Below are positions 10,416 to 22,000 of a stretch of 64,000 nt of DNA, one piece after another. Source of the stretch: Chaetorhynchus papuensis. Lineage: Eukaryota > Chordata > Aves > Passeriformes > Rhipiduridae. The first letter of the stretch is position 1, and every line of letters begins with the position of its first letter. A program made the translations under genes and the position numbers. The DNA is taken from positions 129,272 through 193,271 of the forward strand of contig VWYX01000931.1 in assembly GCA_013396525.1 (NCBI GenBank). The letters run 5' to 3'. The notes under the pieces were generated by a model. That model worked only from the letters and a program-made list of their open reading frames with translations. It was not told the origin of the DNA and ran no database searches.

Positions 10416-11519
10416 CTTTAGTGGAGAAATGAAAAGAGATGAGTGGAAAGAACACAAAGAGGACCAAATAACATCAGGTGTTTGCTAATAATTACTGTCC
10501 TCTAGCATTTCAATGAATAATGACATCTTTGATTGATGCAATTAAGTTTGAAACTGTCAGGGAATAGTAAGTTGCTCTCTTGTTTCACTTTTTGACTATT
10601 GATTCAAAAACATTCTGTAGCATGATCCCAGCTTTAAAAATAAGGAAATTGTAGGATGAGAAACAAAGCTGAGAAGCCCACATTCATCTAGAAAAACAGC
10701 AACAGAGCAAGAAACTAAACACTGTCTTTTAAAAGGCTTCCTACTCCGGGCCCTTTTCAGTAGTCTCAGAATTTACCAAGGCATCAAAAAATGAAAAGCA
10801 TTGATTGGATTATTTGCAATGCACTACAAGCAGAGTGAAAGGCAATTTAAGCAGCTTGATTTATGAAAAGTTCAATAGAAGCCTATTTCTGCAAATGATC
10901 ACTTGAGAGCATTTATCTAGGGCTGTATTCTCTGTGTGCATGCTCATTAACTTCTGTGATACTGTTTGCACCTACAGTTTTCAATCTGAAATCAAGCTCA
11001 AGTTTTATTTCTGCTTTCCCATGGTGCACAGCCAGTTTTCAGGAAACTGACTTTATATTTACAGCTTGAATTCTGCTACTTAAGTTCTCTGATATTCCTG
11101 ATTTCTGAATCAGTTTATGGTAACTGGTGAAGTATGTATGTAACAACTTTGTTTACACATAAAGGCAATTCTTTGAAAGCATCAACAGTACAACAAAAAT
11201 GGTACCGAAGGGGACTGCACCCCAATTAAAAAATAAAGCAAGTCTGTAACATAAATTGTCAAAAAATTTCAGTATGTTTTTGTCTAGAGTTAAAAGGCAA
11301 AATATTGCCACTAACTCTGAAGCGTAATGCACCAGAAATTTGGTTGCTTTCACTAGTCTTAAGCCAATAAAATAACAATTTATTTCCCCAATGAAGGACA
11401 GCATTTTTGAAAGCTAAATTTTACATAAACTTTAGGTACAAGTCCTTGAAAGGACTGATCCCCTCATAGAAACAACTTGAAATACTTGCTTGCAAACTGG
11501 CAGATAAATGTGAGGTTTT

Positions 11520-11640
11520 CCCACCATTAACTCCACACTTTTGTGCTGCTAAATCCTATTGCAGGTTTTGGCTATAACACTGTAATTTCATCAATACTGA
11601 GTCTTCTTTTGATTGTCATCAATACCAAGTTTCAAAGTAA
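11520..11640 (-). pseudogene. BMX: Possible BMX kinase N-lobe exon (lysine and alpha-C region)
   Basis: The - strand reads MTIKRRLSIDEI and then TAG. At nucleotide level it follows the codons of BMX MIKEGSMSEDEF (ATCAAA-GAAG-CTCA...GATGAA-TT) with small gaps. A later SSTKVWS may be the SHPKLVKF strand. It sits between the SH2 remnants and the DFG exon, as expected. The similarity is short and gapped. Confidence 0.35.
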
Positions 11641-12097
11641 TAAGCAGAAGGACAGTTAATCCTTCTTGAAATGGAGCATTTGAAGCCTGAGATGGGACTC
11701 AGTTTCAGATGGGATCCAGTTTCAACGATTTCTTTCAGTACATTGTATTGAAACTTGAAGAACAAAACTTAGAGACCTGTACAATAATTTCTATTTGTTA
11801 TATGATTTGTTTTTCTTTGTTTTGGAAAACTTAATCATCCCAAACACTTTGTGCTGCACAGTGTATGCTCAAAATTATATTCCATCTATTTATTGACTGA
11901 ATACTTGTCTAGTGGCTAATGTCTAATGTTTAATGTTTGGTCAGCTACCGAAGGAGTCATGGGAAGGGACCCTTCCTACCCTTTACCTTTCTGGAAGTAT
12001 GTTGGATGTCTGTGCAGCGAAGTGGCACATTAATTCCTGAGCCTAGAGCCCACGAAGGCAGGAGTGTCAGCTCCACTCTGAAGCAGAGCACATTAGG

Positions 12098-12170
12098 ATG
12101 TAGAATACCATGGACTGGAAGGGACCCCCAAGGATCATGGTGGGCAGTGCTGGTTCCATGTGAGCTTAGA
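12098..12170 (-). repeat. Short CR1-like fragment
   Basis: 'TAGAATACCATGGACTGGAAGG' followed by GACCCCCAAGGATCATGG resembles the antisense 3' end of CR1. Only about 70 bases are recognisable. Confidence 0.5.
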
Positions 12171-12888
12171 GCTGCTCCTGCAGAGCTGCCCGTGCTGAGC
12201 CAGCTGGGTGTCTCTGTTCAGCAGACCATAATGCTTTCGGGGGGGAGTGCCAGCAAAGGCAGTGCAGCTGTGCCTGATCCCAGGGGTACAACTGACCAGT
12301 GTTAGGTCACTCCCCTGCCTTCCCAGCACCACTTCTCCTGTGGGATACCTTACACAATCTCCTTGCCTGAACTGACAGCTCTCCAGAAACAGCACCAAAA
12401 ACATCCTAGCATACTTCAAAAAAGCTAAGTTGTGCTGGTGGTAGTGTATAAGTTTGGGGATTGATTCAAAGCAGCACTTTTCAGTGAGGTAGTACTTGTT
12501 CTCAGGGGTTTGTACACGTGATGCCTAACTGTTCCTTTTTTACTAATTAAAAACATCCCATAATGTAGTACATGTCAAAACCTTGCAAAGTGCCTTCCAG
12601 CCCTTGTGTTAATAGATTAGTTAGTTGTTGCATGAGCTGCTGTGCTCCAGCTGGCCAAATAACAAAATATGTAGTAGGTATCACCAGGAAACCTGTTACA
12701 TTTACCTCAGCCTGCTCTTCCCTCCTCAGCACCTGGGATATGCAGTACAGGCTCCCAGCCCACTGGAGGTTCCTGAAGCATATTCTAGTGAAATGTGATG
12801 GTTAGTACTTGTCTCCCAACAGTTACATCTGGAGCAAAAGACTTTCACGTTCTGCCCTTGCACTGGTTCTACATCCAATTTTTAACAC

Positions 12889-12997
12889 CTTCCCTTCCTC
12901 CCCTTCCTTTTCCCCATGCCTTCCCCCTTCCCCTTCTTCCCATTCCAGCTCCCATTCCCATTCCCTTCCCTCTCTCTCTCGACTCCTCTATTCCCCC
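12889..12997 (+). repeat. Polypyrimidine tract (TTCCC-rich)
   Basis: About 110 bases are almost only C and T on the + strand (CCTTCCCCTTCTTCCC, CATTCCCTTCCCTCTCTCTC). Such homopurine/homopyrimidine DNA can form triplex structures. Open frames across it are low-complexity artefacts. Confidence 0.85.
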
Positions 12998-13305
12998 AGA
13001 TTATGTGCCTGCTACATGCCATTGTTTAGATGAGACAGTTCTGGACCTCTGTTTCCCCGTTCAGGGAGCCATTTTCCTGCTCAAATTCAAAGAATGAATA
13101 TGACCTGAATGTGCCCCAGGTTCATTCTTAACACAATGTAGAGATTTTGCTGTTCACCAGTCACACCAAGCAGCGTGTCCATGGCACACTCACAGAAATG
13201 CTACATTCCCTGCATACTCACAAGGAACCTTGTTGAATACAGACACAGTCTACATTCCTGCCTGGCTAGACAGAACCAGAAAAGCACCTTCTTTTCTCAA
13301 ATTAA

Positions 13306-13353
13306 AAAAACAAAACCCAAACAAACAAACAAACAAAACCCACAAAAAACCCC
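13306..13353 (+). repeat. (CAAA)n simple repeat
   Basis: A-rich tract with CAAA units (ACAAACAAACAAACAAAACC). Microsatellite inside a BMX remnant intron. Confidence 0.85.
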
Positions 13354-14059
13354 AATTTACAAGAAACAAACAATGAGGTTGGGATTAATTTCGGTGAGCT
13401 TTAGGCTTTTACAGTGTAATGTCCAGAAAGGAGACATGACTCATCTGAACTCCTTTAAGGACTACATTAGGACAAGATGAATTATGCCTGAGAAGTATTT
13501 CTTTCCACTAAAGAGAGGGTCTAGGTAAGTGGCTGTGGTATCCCACTATAAATATTTAAAATTAGATGAGTTCTACCCCAGCCCAGACATGAAGGAAGTT
13601 GTCTGCAATTTTGTTTTGTTGCTCAGATACAGATTTGTAAGTGGGAGATGAGTTATTAACCTCATGTCCCCTCCAGAGGCTGTACAGTTTATAAGACCAA
13701 ATCACCACCACATATAAGAGCCCTATCCACCACGCTTAGTTCCTTTACATTAAGAATTAGATTGATGTATTTTCTCTTGTCTAAGTATTTCTGAAATACT
13801 GAGTAAGTAAAAAGATTCTTGCTGTACTTTATATTTGCACTATTTTTAGTCTTTATGTGGTACTCCAATCCTAACTTTTGCTATCCAACTTTACTTCTGT
13901 TAACGGTTTGCCAGACTGGGCTGAAAATTCTGGTTTTCAGAGTTCATTTAACAGCTACACCTCTATATTGCAGGGAGGAAAGAAGAAACCTAGAAGTTCA
14001 CTGCTGTGAAGTTTGAAGGAAATTTCCTGTCCCCTAAAGTTAAATGGAGCCAGTGGTAT

Positions 14060-14135
14060 CCAGCATTTTTGGGGACTGGGACATAACTGCCTTTCCCAAT
14101 CTTTTGGCCGTACTTGAATTTCGTTCTAAACCTCT
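14060..14135 (-). pseudogene. BMX: Weak trace of BMX kinase glycine-loop exon
   Basis: The - strand nucleotides contain GAAATT-CA...AAAAGATTGGGAAAGGCAG, similar to codons for EEIT-LKELGSGQ at the start of the kinase domain. The reading frame holds a TAG and several indels would be needed. Collinear position is the main support. I keep it only as a candidate. Confidence 0.2.
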
Positions 14136-14399
14136 TGTGCAGGTCTAAGGAAAAGGACAGTGAGCCAAGGCTCCCAAAGGATCATGTTCCATCAAAGGAG
14201 TTGGTGGCTGAGTACCATCAACACTGAGTGAGAGCAAGTAGCAAGCCACAAGAAGAAAACGTTTACACAGCACATCCTAGAGGAAAGCAGGGATGAGGTT
14301 GTGTCTCTTCCAGAAAGAGACATGGACAAGTATTTCTGCAGTCATCTCCCTGTGCACCTGACTAGTCCTGTGATGCTGTCCATCCTTGCTCCTAGCCAG

Positions 14400-14524
14400 C
14401 TGCATCCAGTCCACACTCAGCACAGTGCTGCGTTTGCTCAGGGTAGTGTTCTTGTCTGGGTGAGATGCTTTTACTCCACATTTGTATGTCGTAAAACCAT
14501 CTCAGAGGATTCCTCTAGACTGAC
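14400..14524 (-). pseudogene. BMX: BMX pseudogene, probable SH2 exon, second half, with stop
   Basis: The - strand has a good acceptor (CTTTTTCTGCAG, exon from 14,524), then MVLRHTNVE, TAA (14,473-14,471), KHLTQ. This aligns with the BMX strand TVKHYHVHTNAENKLYLAE, with the stop at the Asn position and two residues missing. Further on, a weak CAC-TAC...CAGCAC trace may be the HYHQH segment. The order between the first SH2 half and the kinase is correct. Homology is patchy, so confidence is moderate. Confidence 0.45.
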
Positions 14525-14769
14525 CTGCAGAAAAAGCCACACTGGAGCAAACAACACAGGACTAGAGGTGAAAACAAAAAAAACAGAGCTTGAGGGGAAA
14601 TACACTCAGTGTGGCTTTGTTCAAAGCCTATTTTAGAGGTGCAAAATTTGTTCATTTTATGTAGAAGAGGCATTTTTTGAAATATGACTATCAATACCAA
14701 GTCAGCACAAGAATTTGTAACACTTATAATGCTACAGCTATTTGAAGAGCATCAGCATCCTCTAGCTAC

Positions 14770-14895
14770 ACAGCAGAGCAAAGACAACAGACACAGAAAC
14801 TGTTCTGTGGTTTATAGAAGCAATAAAGGATATGTAGGACCTCCTGACAGAGCAGCTGCTCAGACTGGGCATGGGAGATATATCCTGCATACCAA
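14770..14895 (-). pseudogene. BMX: BMX pseudogene, SH2 exon, first half
   Basis: After an acceptor TTTGTAG|T at 14,897-14,896, the - strand reads WYAGYISHAQSEQLLCQE, matching the SH2 start of BMX (WFAGNISRSQSEQLLRQ). Beyond this the frame no longer matches; a shifted frame gives SFIASINHRT...VSVVF, which resembles the AFMVRNSS...YTVSLF strand holding the phosphotyrosine-binding arginine. That arginine is not recognisable. No clear donor is seen, so the downstream edge is approximate. Confidence 0.85.
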
Positions 14896-15289
14896 CTACA
14901 AAGAGAAATATTTGGCTCATAACTCACAGGCTGGTTTCTGGATAAAGTCCAGCAGAAACACAAAAAATGCCAGACGTTGTAAATATTTTCAAAACTGCTT
15001 TTAAAAGTCAGAGGGTAGATCTGGGACTTGTCCTGCATATGTGGTTATTTGCCATGAGATTACAGGGAAACCACTGTGAAAGTGGTTCCCATCTGCTTCC
15101 CCTCATCAGCGGCTCTCCTTGCCCTAAATGTCTGGGTCCATTCTGTGACATTGACTTTTTACAGCAACTCCTTAGAGGAGGATCTTGTTGCCCTCAGGTT
15201 CTGCCAGGAGCTCTATCAGAAGCAGTCTCCTCTGTCTCCTGCACACCATGACACAGCCTTAAACTTGGGAGGTACAGTTCTCCTCTAAC

Positions 15290-15305
15290 CTTATTATTAT
15301 TATTA
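15290..15305 (+). repeat. (TTA)n microsatellite
   Basis: Five ATT/TTA units in a row. Confidence 0.75.
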
Positions 15306-15775
15306 CATAACCTTCTGGTTACATAATATTTAAGCAAACTAAATAAACTGAGAGTTTCCAAATGGGAGAAACAATCCAAGCATGCTCTGTCAGATCAGTT
15401 CAGGGAGTGCCAATGAAGTCTTTAATAGCAGTTCCCTTTCATGTAGCATCATTTTGGTATACAAGACTCATTTGTCTAAATTACTTTTTCTTTCCCTGAA
15501 AACAAATACCTTCATAGGTAAGAGGTCTGTGGGCAGTTGCTGATGACAATATCTATAATTATTATCATTATTAGCATTGCTGCAGGTACAGTGAACATGT
15601 AAAGTAGAAACGCAAGCTCTGCCCAAAGAATCTTCTGGTTCTCCTGAAGATGGGTTCTATAAACTCACTCATGCTTAGCAATGCTGTGTTCTGCTGCCAA
15701 TGTCAGTTTGCTGACACAGGAGTTTTCCTGCAATGAAAAAACAAAATGCTAAAATTGTGAAAAACTTGTGGCCTT

Positions 15776-15955
15776 TCAATACTTAAAAGGGCTTGTCGGA
15801 AAGATGGAGACAGGCTTTGTACTAAGGCCTGTAGAAAGGAGACAAGGAGTGATGGTTTTAAACAGAATGAGGGCAAATTTAGACTGGACATAAGGAAGAT
15901 ATTTTTCATGAGGAGGGGGGGTGAGATGCTGGAACTGTTTGCCAATGTGTTTCAA
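15776..15955 (+). repeat. CR1 LINE fragment, sense
   Basis: GACAAGGAGTGATGG, TTTAAACAGAATGAGGGC, ATTTAGACTGGACATAAGG and AGATGCTGGAACTGTTTGCC follow the CR1 3' region in order. The extreme 3' tail is missing. Confidence 0.8.
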
Positions 15956-17845
15956 TGACTCTACGAAAAATTCCTTTCTTGGGTTAAAAGTAATGCTGCT
16001 TTTTTTTTTTTTTGTTTGTTTTTTTGAGTAGTTATGCCATGGTCTAAGACGAATATTTAAAAAAATTGACACATATAATTGTCTGGATTTTTTTATCACT
16101 TGGTGCACACTTAAACAGCCTTACTCCTCCACTGTGCAGTGTGTTAGAAAACCAAATATTCTCAGTGCATGCTGTAACAGGCAATGACACTACATATCCC
16201 TTTAGTGACCTTATGAGGAGATTGCATCTACCTTTTCAAAGATTACATGGAAGCTTTCCAATATTGCACAACCCTAGACTTTCCAAACAAATGTTCTTAG
16301 CATGACAGATGACAGGAGTTCATGTGACAGAGGAAGAGGCCTCTAAAATAACCTCTTGTACAGAAATAATAAAGATTCTTATTTATGGTTCTTTTCACAG
16401 GATACTAGAAGAGTCTAGATTTTTCAAGGAAATCTCTGAATTTTGTCAGAGTGTGGTTTATTATGAGACAATCTATTCTGTTTCATTCAAACAGTTTGGC
16501 ATACATCTAATGCTTAAAATGTCATGTTGTCTTACTAAAAAGGGAAAGATGGATCTGATGTTTCGCTTTGACAGCTCTGGACTCCCTTTATCCTGCACTG
16601 GACTACTCACGTACATACATACAAAAGCACAGGCGTGCTAGCAAGACAGATTTAATGTTGAATTAAGAGTACAAAGATTGAAATCCCAGCATCATTGAAG
16701 TCAGTGACAAAACCCTACTGATTTAAATGAAACCAGCATGGTTTTTGTATTAATGTATGAGTCAAGAAGATAAATTTTATCTGATTCTAAGCATTTCTGG
16801 AACCTTTATGCTTAATACTCAGAAGATTATTTGAAAAGAAGTATATTCCAGAAATATTGCCTAATCTTTACTAGACTGGTGTGGAAAACACTTAAGCAGT
16901 AGATGGCTGCATATTGATTAACCTTGGCTTATCATCATTCCAAGGCAGCTTTCCCAAGTAAATACTTGGTACAAATCCTTCATTCCCACAAGATAAACAG
17001 TTCTCAGTTTAAATAGCATACATGGCTGCATCTTAAATTGGTCACTTAAAGCAGGAAAAGGAATTAATCAAGACCCACTTTTTAGAACGCCACTGACAGA
17101 AATGCTCATGCATAAAACATTTCTGCTTTTACTTACCATGCATAAAAATACAGAAGCAATTTGTTGTAGAGAATTGCACTTCAGTGAAGAACTCTTTTTG
17201 CTGGTCATTGAAACTGTTTCTTCCCCCGTGGTTGGTTTCATCGAGTGGGAGGTTGGAGCAGCTGTTCAGGATGTCCTCGTGTGCCGTCTCAGGCGCTGGG
17301 ATGGACACCAGTGACCAAAGGCTGCCTGCAAACCACCCCAGGCCAGTGATGAAAACTCAGTAGGTAGGCTCAGCACTCTTCCCTGTACAATGCCAGATGA
17401 AATTGAGAAGCTAAGTGAATATGGACAGCTGAGCTACCACTCAGAGCAGCTGGCAGTATGGATCTGTGTTATAGGGGCCAACAAGCATCCGTGGCTTTAA
17501 GGTGGTGGACTGGATGTCGCGCCCATCAGAAAAATAAATGGGGGGAATAAATTGTATATTTGAATATGGGTGGACACAGAGGGAAGAGTTCCTTTAACAC
17601 AGATCTCAGCAGCACAAGAAAACTGATTGTTCATAAAAACAGGTGAAGCAGGTAACTCCTGATGTTTGTTCTTACTGCGTTCAAGAAATCAAGATCTTCA
17701 TTCTTTTTTTTCAAGCAGAATTTAAAGGTTTTGTTACAGTGTATATGTGACTTTTTCTTATGCAATCCAGACTGCAAAACTCTCAGTTTCTCAACCCAAA
17801 GGAAACAAACTGTAAATGTGCTTCCTTTTTCTGAATGTCTCTGCT

Positions 17846-17883
17846 CCTTCATCCATCTTAGAGCCCTTCATCCGTCTTAGAGC
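17846..17883 (+). repeat. 19-bp tandem duplication
   Basis: CCTTCATCCATCTTAGAGC is followed directly by the same 19-mer with one A/G difference. A local duplication, not part of a longer array. Confidence 0.85.
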
Positions 17884-18960
17884 TCCAAAAGCAAAGCTGC
17901 CTGTATCATATATTTTTACATAACCATAAATGAAGATGTTTAGGAGCATATCTCAGCTTATCAATTTATCATTTTCTTTGAGTTGGCAGGGATATGTGCT
18001 GCTTTCTTCATCCACAACTGTATGCAATCTTGCGAGTTGTGAAGTGCAGACACTTTACCTCAAGTTGAAGTAGCTTTATTTGTTGGTTTTCTTGTAATTG
18101 TAAACCTAAGTTCAGTCTGTTCCAAAGCAATTTGGGCATCCCCTAGCTCAAAAACTCTTCCCTTCCACATTTCTGTCAAGAACATAAAATTAAACTCGGC
18201 TAGTATCCATCCTGAGACATACCACAAACCTTATCTCTTCCAGGTAACTCCTGTTTGTTGTACTGCCTTGGTCTCCAGTGAACTCCTGAAGCTGTTTCTC
18301 ATTTAATAACTTGGAAAATGTGCTGTTTTCTGTTCTTGATGGAGATTAATGAAAAAAATCTTATTTTAATTTCCTGAAGGGAATTTCTCCATTTGTGAAC
18401 CTCAAAAAGAAAAATTAAAGCATGTGCAGGATAGGGACGCCCTGCCTTTGGGGAAAAGTATTGCTAAAGCTGAGTTGAGACTGAAGTGACACAGGATTTG
18501 TGCCTCAGCAGTTCTCACTGGTCTCCCATGCTGTCTCTGCTGCCGCAGTTGTAATGGTGCTGATCCAAAACTGGTTTGCACACACACAAGAGGCAACATT
18601 TGTTAGGAGAGATTTTATCTTTTTATTCGTGTAAATCCAATAGCTGGAAAAAATGTGTAGGTTCTGCGTGCACAAGTCCGTCTTTAGGTGCATATGAAAA
18701 TAAGGCCACTGGATACTATCTTACTTATTGCACTAGGCAGTGACTGCTGTAAATTTTATTCAACCTGCCAGCCAAGGATGGTAATGAAAATGGATTTGTA
18801 CAGAAGACAACAAAGCTTCTAGAGCAATGTTTAAATCTACTGAGGTAATTCTAACATAGATCCTGAAAGGTGCCAGAGCTGTCTGCAGTCTTGTCTTTGA
18901 AGATGAGGTATGTGGAAGACTCTGGTCATGGAACAAAGGCATTCTGCAGGGCATACTTAC

Positions 18961-19045
18961 CCTTCCAAATCCCTTACTTTCCACCAGTCAGAGTGATTTT
19001 CTTGTGATATATAGTATTTATTGCTTCTGACAGGCTGGATAGCTG
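18961..19045 (-). pseudogene. BMX: BMX pseudogene, SH3-like/linker exon, frameshifted
   Basis: The - strand gives YITRKSL, then after a 2-nt deletion DWWKVRDLEG, followed by a consensus donor GG|GTAAGT at 18,960-18,955. This corresponds to the Tec/BMX linker segment YIPRED-PDWWQVRKLK before the SH2 domain. Read straight through, the frame hits TGA at 18,990-18,988. The upstream exon edge is uncertain. The donor survives although the coding frame does not. Confidence 0.8.
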
Positions 19046-22000
19046 AATTTCCTCAATGTTCGTGGTTGCAGTGAGCCACAGCCATATTCAGGGCTGACTT
19101 GTCTGGAGGCTGCCTTTGGGGCAGGACAGGCCTCTGTGCTTCAGATTTTGAAGACAGAGGAAATAAATGATAAGGCGATGCAGCACAGGCTGCAATAAGA
19201 ATTAACAAATGACATGAATATGGTCACTTATATCTTCAATATATATAATGAATAATCAAATCAATCAAAGCTCAGAAGATGGGGACAGGCATGCATCTTT
19301 TTCTTTTATCCATTTAGAATGGATGAGGAAAGCAGCCCAGCCACTGTTGTCCACATGTGAGAGACAGGCGAGTACAGAACCAAATTCCATGATGATGACA
19401 CCAGAAGCAATTAACTTTTAGTGAAGAATGACACTGCTGTAATAGGGAGCCCTCATTACCAGAATTACAGGATAGACCTGACTCGTGTCACAATCCTGTC
19501 ACCTCTCTGAGCTGTTGCAGTTCCTGTGCTCCAGACACCACTTGACCAAGTTGTGCTTTACTATAGCTAACTGTGATGGGGTACTGTTGTATCAAAAGAT
19601 CCCATCAGAGTGCTTTAAAAATAACTTCAGGGTTTGTTTTTTTTTTAATGGCTTTTGATCAATAGTAACGTTATCATCAAACACAACAAGCATTAATCAA
19701 CTGTTTGTTACTAATCACTGAAAGCCAAAAGCTTTGTTAATTCTGAATCACTCCCTTCCCTTTACAAGTGTTTTTGATGTTTCTCTGCCAAGCACGTTGG
19801 ATATAAGGAATCTCACTCCTTGGTGCCTAGCTTCCCCTGGGCAGAGCTGAATGTAATTGGTATGTAACTATGGGATTCATCTCACAAGGTTTTGACCCAT
19901 GTCTTCATGTGAAATATGTCACCCTGCAGAGGTGTCTACCTCTCATCAGGGGCTGTTGAGGATAGCTGCACAAATGACTTGGATGAGAAGCCTGGCATTA
20001 AAGTTAGGTGACATCAATCAAACCATGGGCAAAAGCCTATCTAAAATGAAGGCACTGAAATGCATTTAGAAATCAGGGAAATGTCAGACATCACAATTCT
20101 TTAATTAAGAGCAGACAAAACTACACTTGAAACACTGACAGCTAAGGATGAGAGAAAATAAGAATGACTTAGGAAAAAGGGCTGTAAATGCCACCTACTT
20201 ATTTATTTACCACTAAAAACCACTCTAATGAATTGTCAGGAAATAATGCCAAGTGTCTTTCAGCAGGCTGTGGTTTCTTTAAATCAAGTCCAGTGACCAT
20301 GGCATTCTATGAATGCTTGTTTTCTATTTATTGACATTTCTTAATTTAAACAAGAAGAAAACACAGAACCTGATTGAATCCACTGAGCCAGAAGACACAC
20401 GTAATCTGTTCTGCAAACAAAAAATCTCAATCTCATCTCACCAAGCTCCAATGAGATACTCGTTCTTTACAGAGGCATTATACACAGAAGAGTCTTCTCT
20501 TGACTAGAAGTAGATCTGTTACTCATCAAGTAATGCTACTTGGTGGTTCCTGTTGGTCTGACTTTGATGGAAAGGACTTTGTAGCTGAGGGCCTGAGTTA
20601 GGCAGGACTCAAATCTTAGAGTGCCTTTGTGGCTTTGTGGAATAATGACTGAACTAGAGTTGCCTGCAGTTGTCAGAAAGATGGGAAAAAATATAGTACA
20701 GAGGTTAAACTGTTGTCTCTTTAGAGCCCTAGTGATGTTAGAGCAAATTGATATTCAGTAATCATATTTATGAGCTGATGTGCACCTCTGACATTAGGTC
20801 TTTGTAATTTTTGAAGAGTTTTAAAGATTAAATTGCTCTTTTATTTCCTGTGGGGTTTTTCGGACATGATCAGAGTGTCATCCTCTAATGGAACTTTCAT
20901 TTTTTGTGTGAGCAGAAGAAACTAGAAAGCATTGGGAAAAGTAAATGGTGCATAGAATTATTATAAAAGAAATTAATTTTTCTTTGTCCAACCTGCCAAG
21001 GAAAAGAACCAGTCCAAGATGAGCACATCTGTGTTTCACTGCTGGATGTATATTTGACTGTTGCAATATTCTGGACAGACTTCATCTGTGGTCTGGTAGA
21101 GATTAATGTCCTGATTTGTGTCCATATAAACAGCTTTCCATGTCCAACACTGGCTGAAACCCCAGAGCATTTCCTGAGTAACTGAGTGGGTTCTATTATT
21201 TCCTTTATGCTTGCAGTGGTATTATTGTGGTTTTCATAATGATGACTGTGCCACAGCCATCTAGAGAGAGCCACAGGTGACAGTCTGAGACTCAGCTCTG
21301 ATATGCATATGAGGAATGATTATTATCTGCATAGCTATTATACATCTGGGAGCATGTGCTGGATCACTTCAGGTTCCATGAGGCTTGTCCAGTGCGAGGA
21401 TATGAGTGTTCACTTGGTGAACTTCATCTGCTCTACTGCAGTCCTGGTCTGACCTACACGAACCATTGTCCATTGCAAAGGCAGTGGGTGCCAGGCACCA
21501 GTGAAGGTGAAAATGTTTCTCAGGCAGGACTCCCCTGCTTCCTGTGGTTATCAAAGCACAGAGGAAGTGCCCTGTGGCTCCCATGAAGGGGCCTTTAGTT
21601 CCCAATATTCTTTGTAATGGCATCGCTCTGTAGGCTCCAGCCCCTCTGTGGATAATGCTGAGCTGATGAAAGAAACAGAGGCATCAGAGGTGCAGGATGT
21701 GCACGTGCAAAAGTAGCACCTCCTACAAAAGTGACACCTCGGGTCAGCTGGGAAGAAAGCAAGGGAGAAAGACTTGCAGAGGCTGGAGAGGTGAGGGACA
21801 TGAACTGAGAGGGAGGCAGAAAGAAGGCCAGGGGGATGGTGACACCTCTGATGATCAAACCGAAGAGATGAAAGGACAAAGTAAAAATGTGCTGAGAGCT
21901 TATAGAAGTAGCTCTGTGACTAAATATAGACTATTCCTCACCATGAGAAGTCAGTATTAACCTTCTAAACCTGATTATATCATATGGCTTGGGAAAATGT

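Noticed and set aside
14150..14222. + strand text SKELVAEYHQH, similar to the BMX SH2 segment KLIHYHQH, at about the expected place.
   Set aside because: It is on the strand opposite to all other BMX exons, the match is a few residues, and a better second SH2 half exists on the - strand at 14,400-14,524.
21390..21500. - strand text with SCRSDQDC, the C-x5-C spacing of the BMX Tec-homology motif (SCKAAPGC).
   Set aside because: Only the cysteine spacing and one Phe fit; the zinc-ligand pattern CC is missing. The position is collinear, so a frameshift-aware alignment could revive it, but it is too weak to list as a feature.
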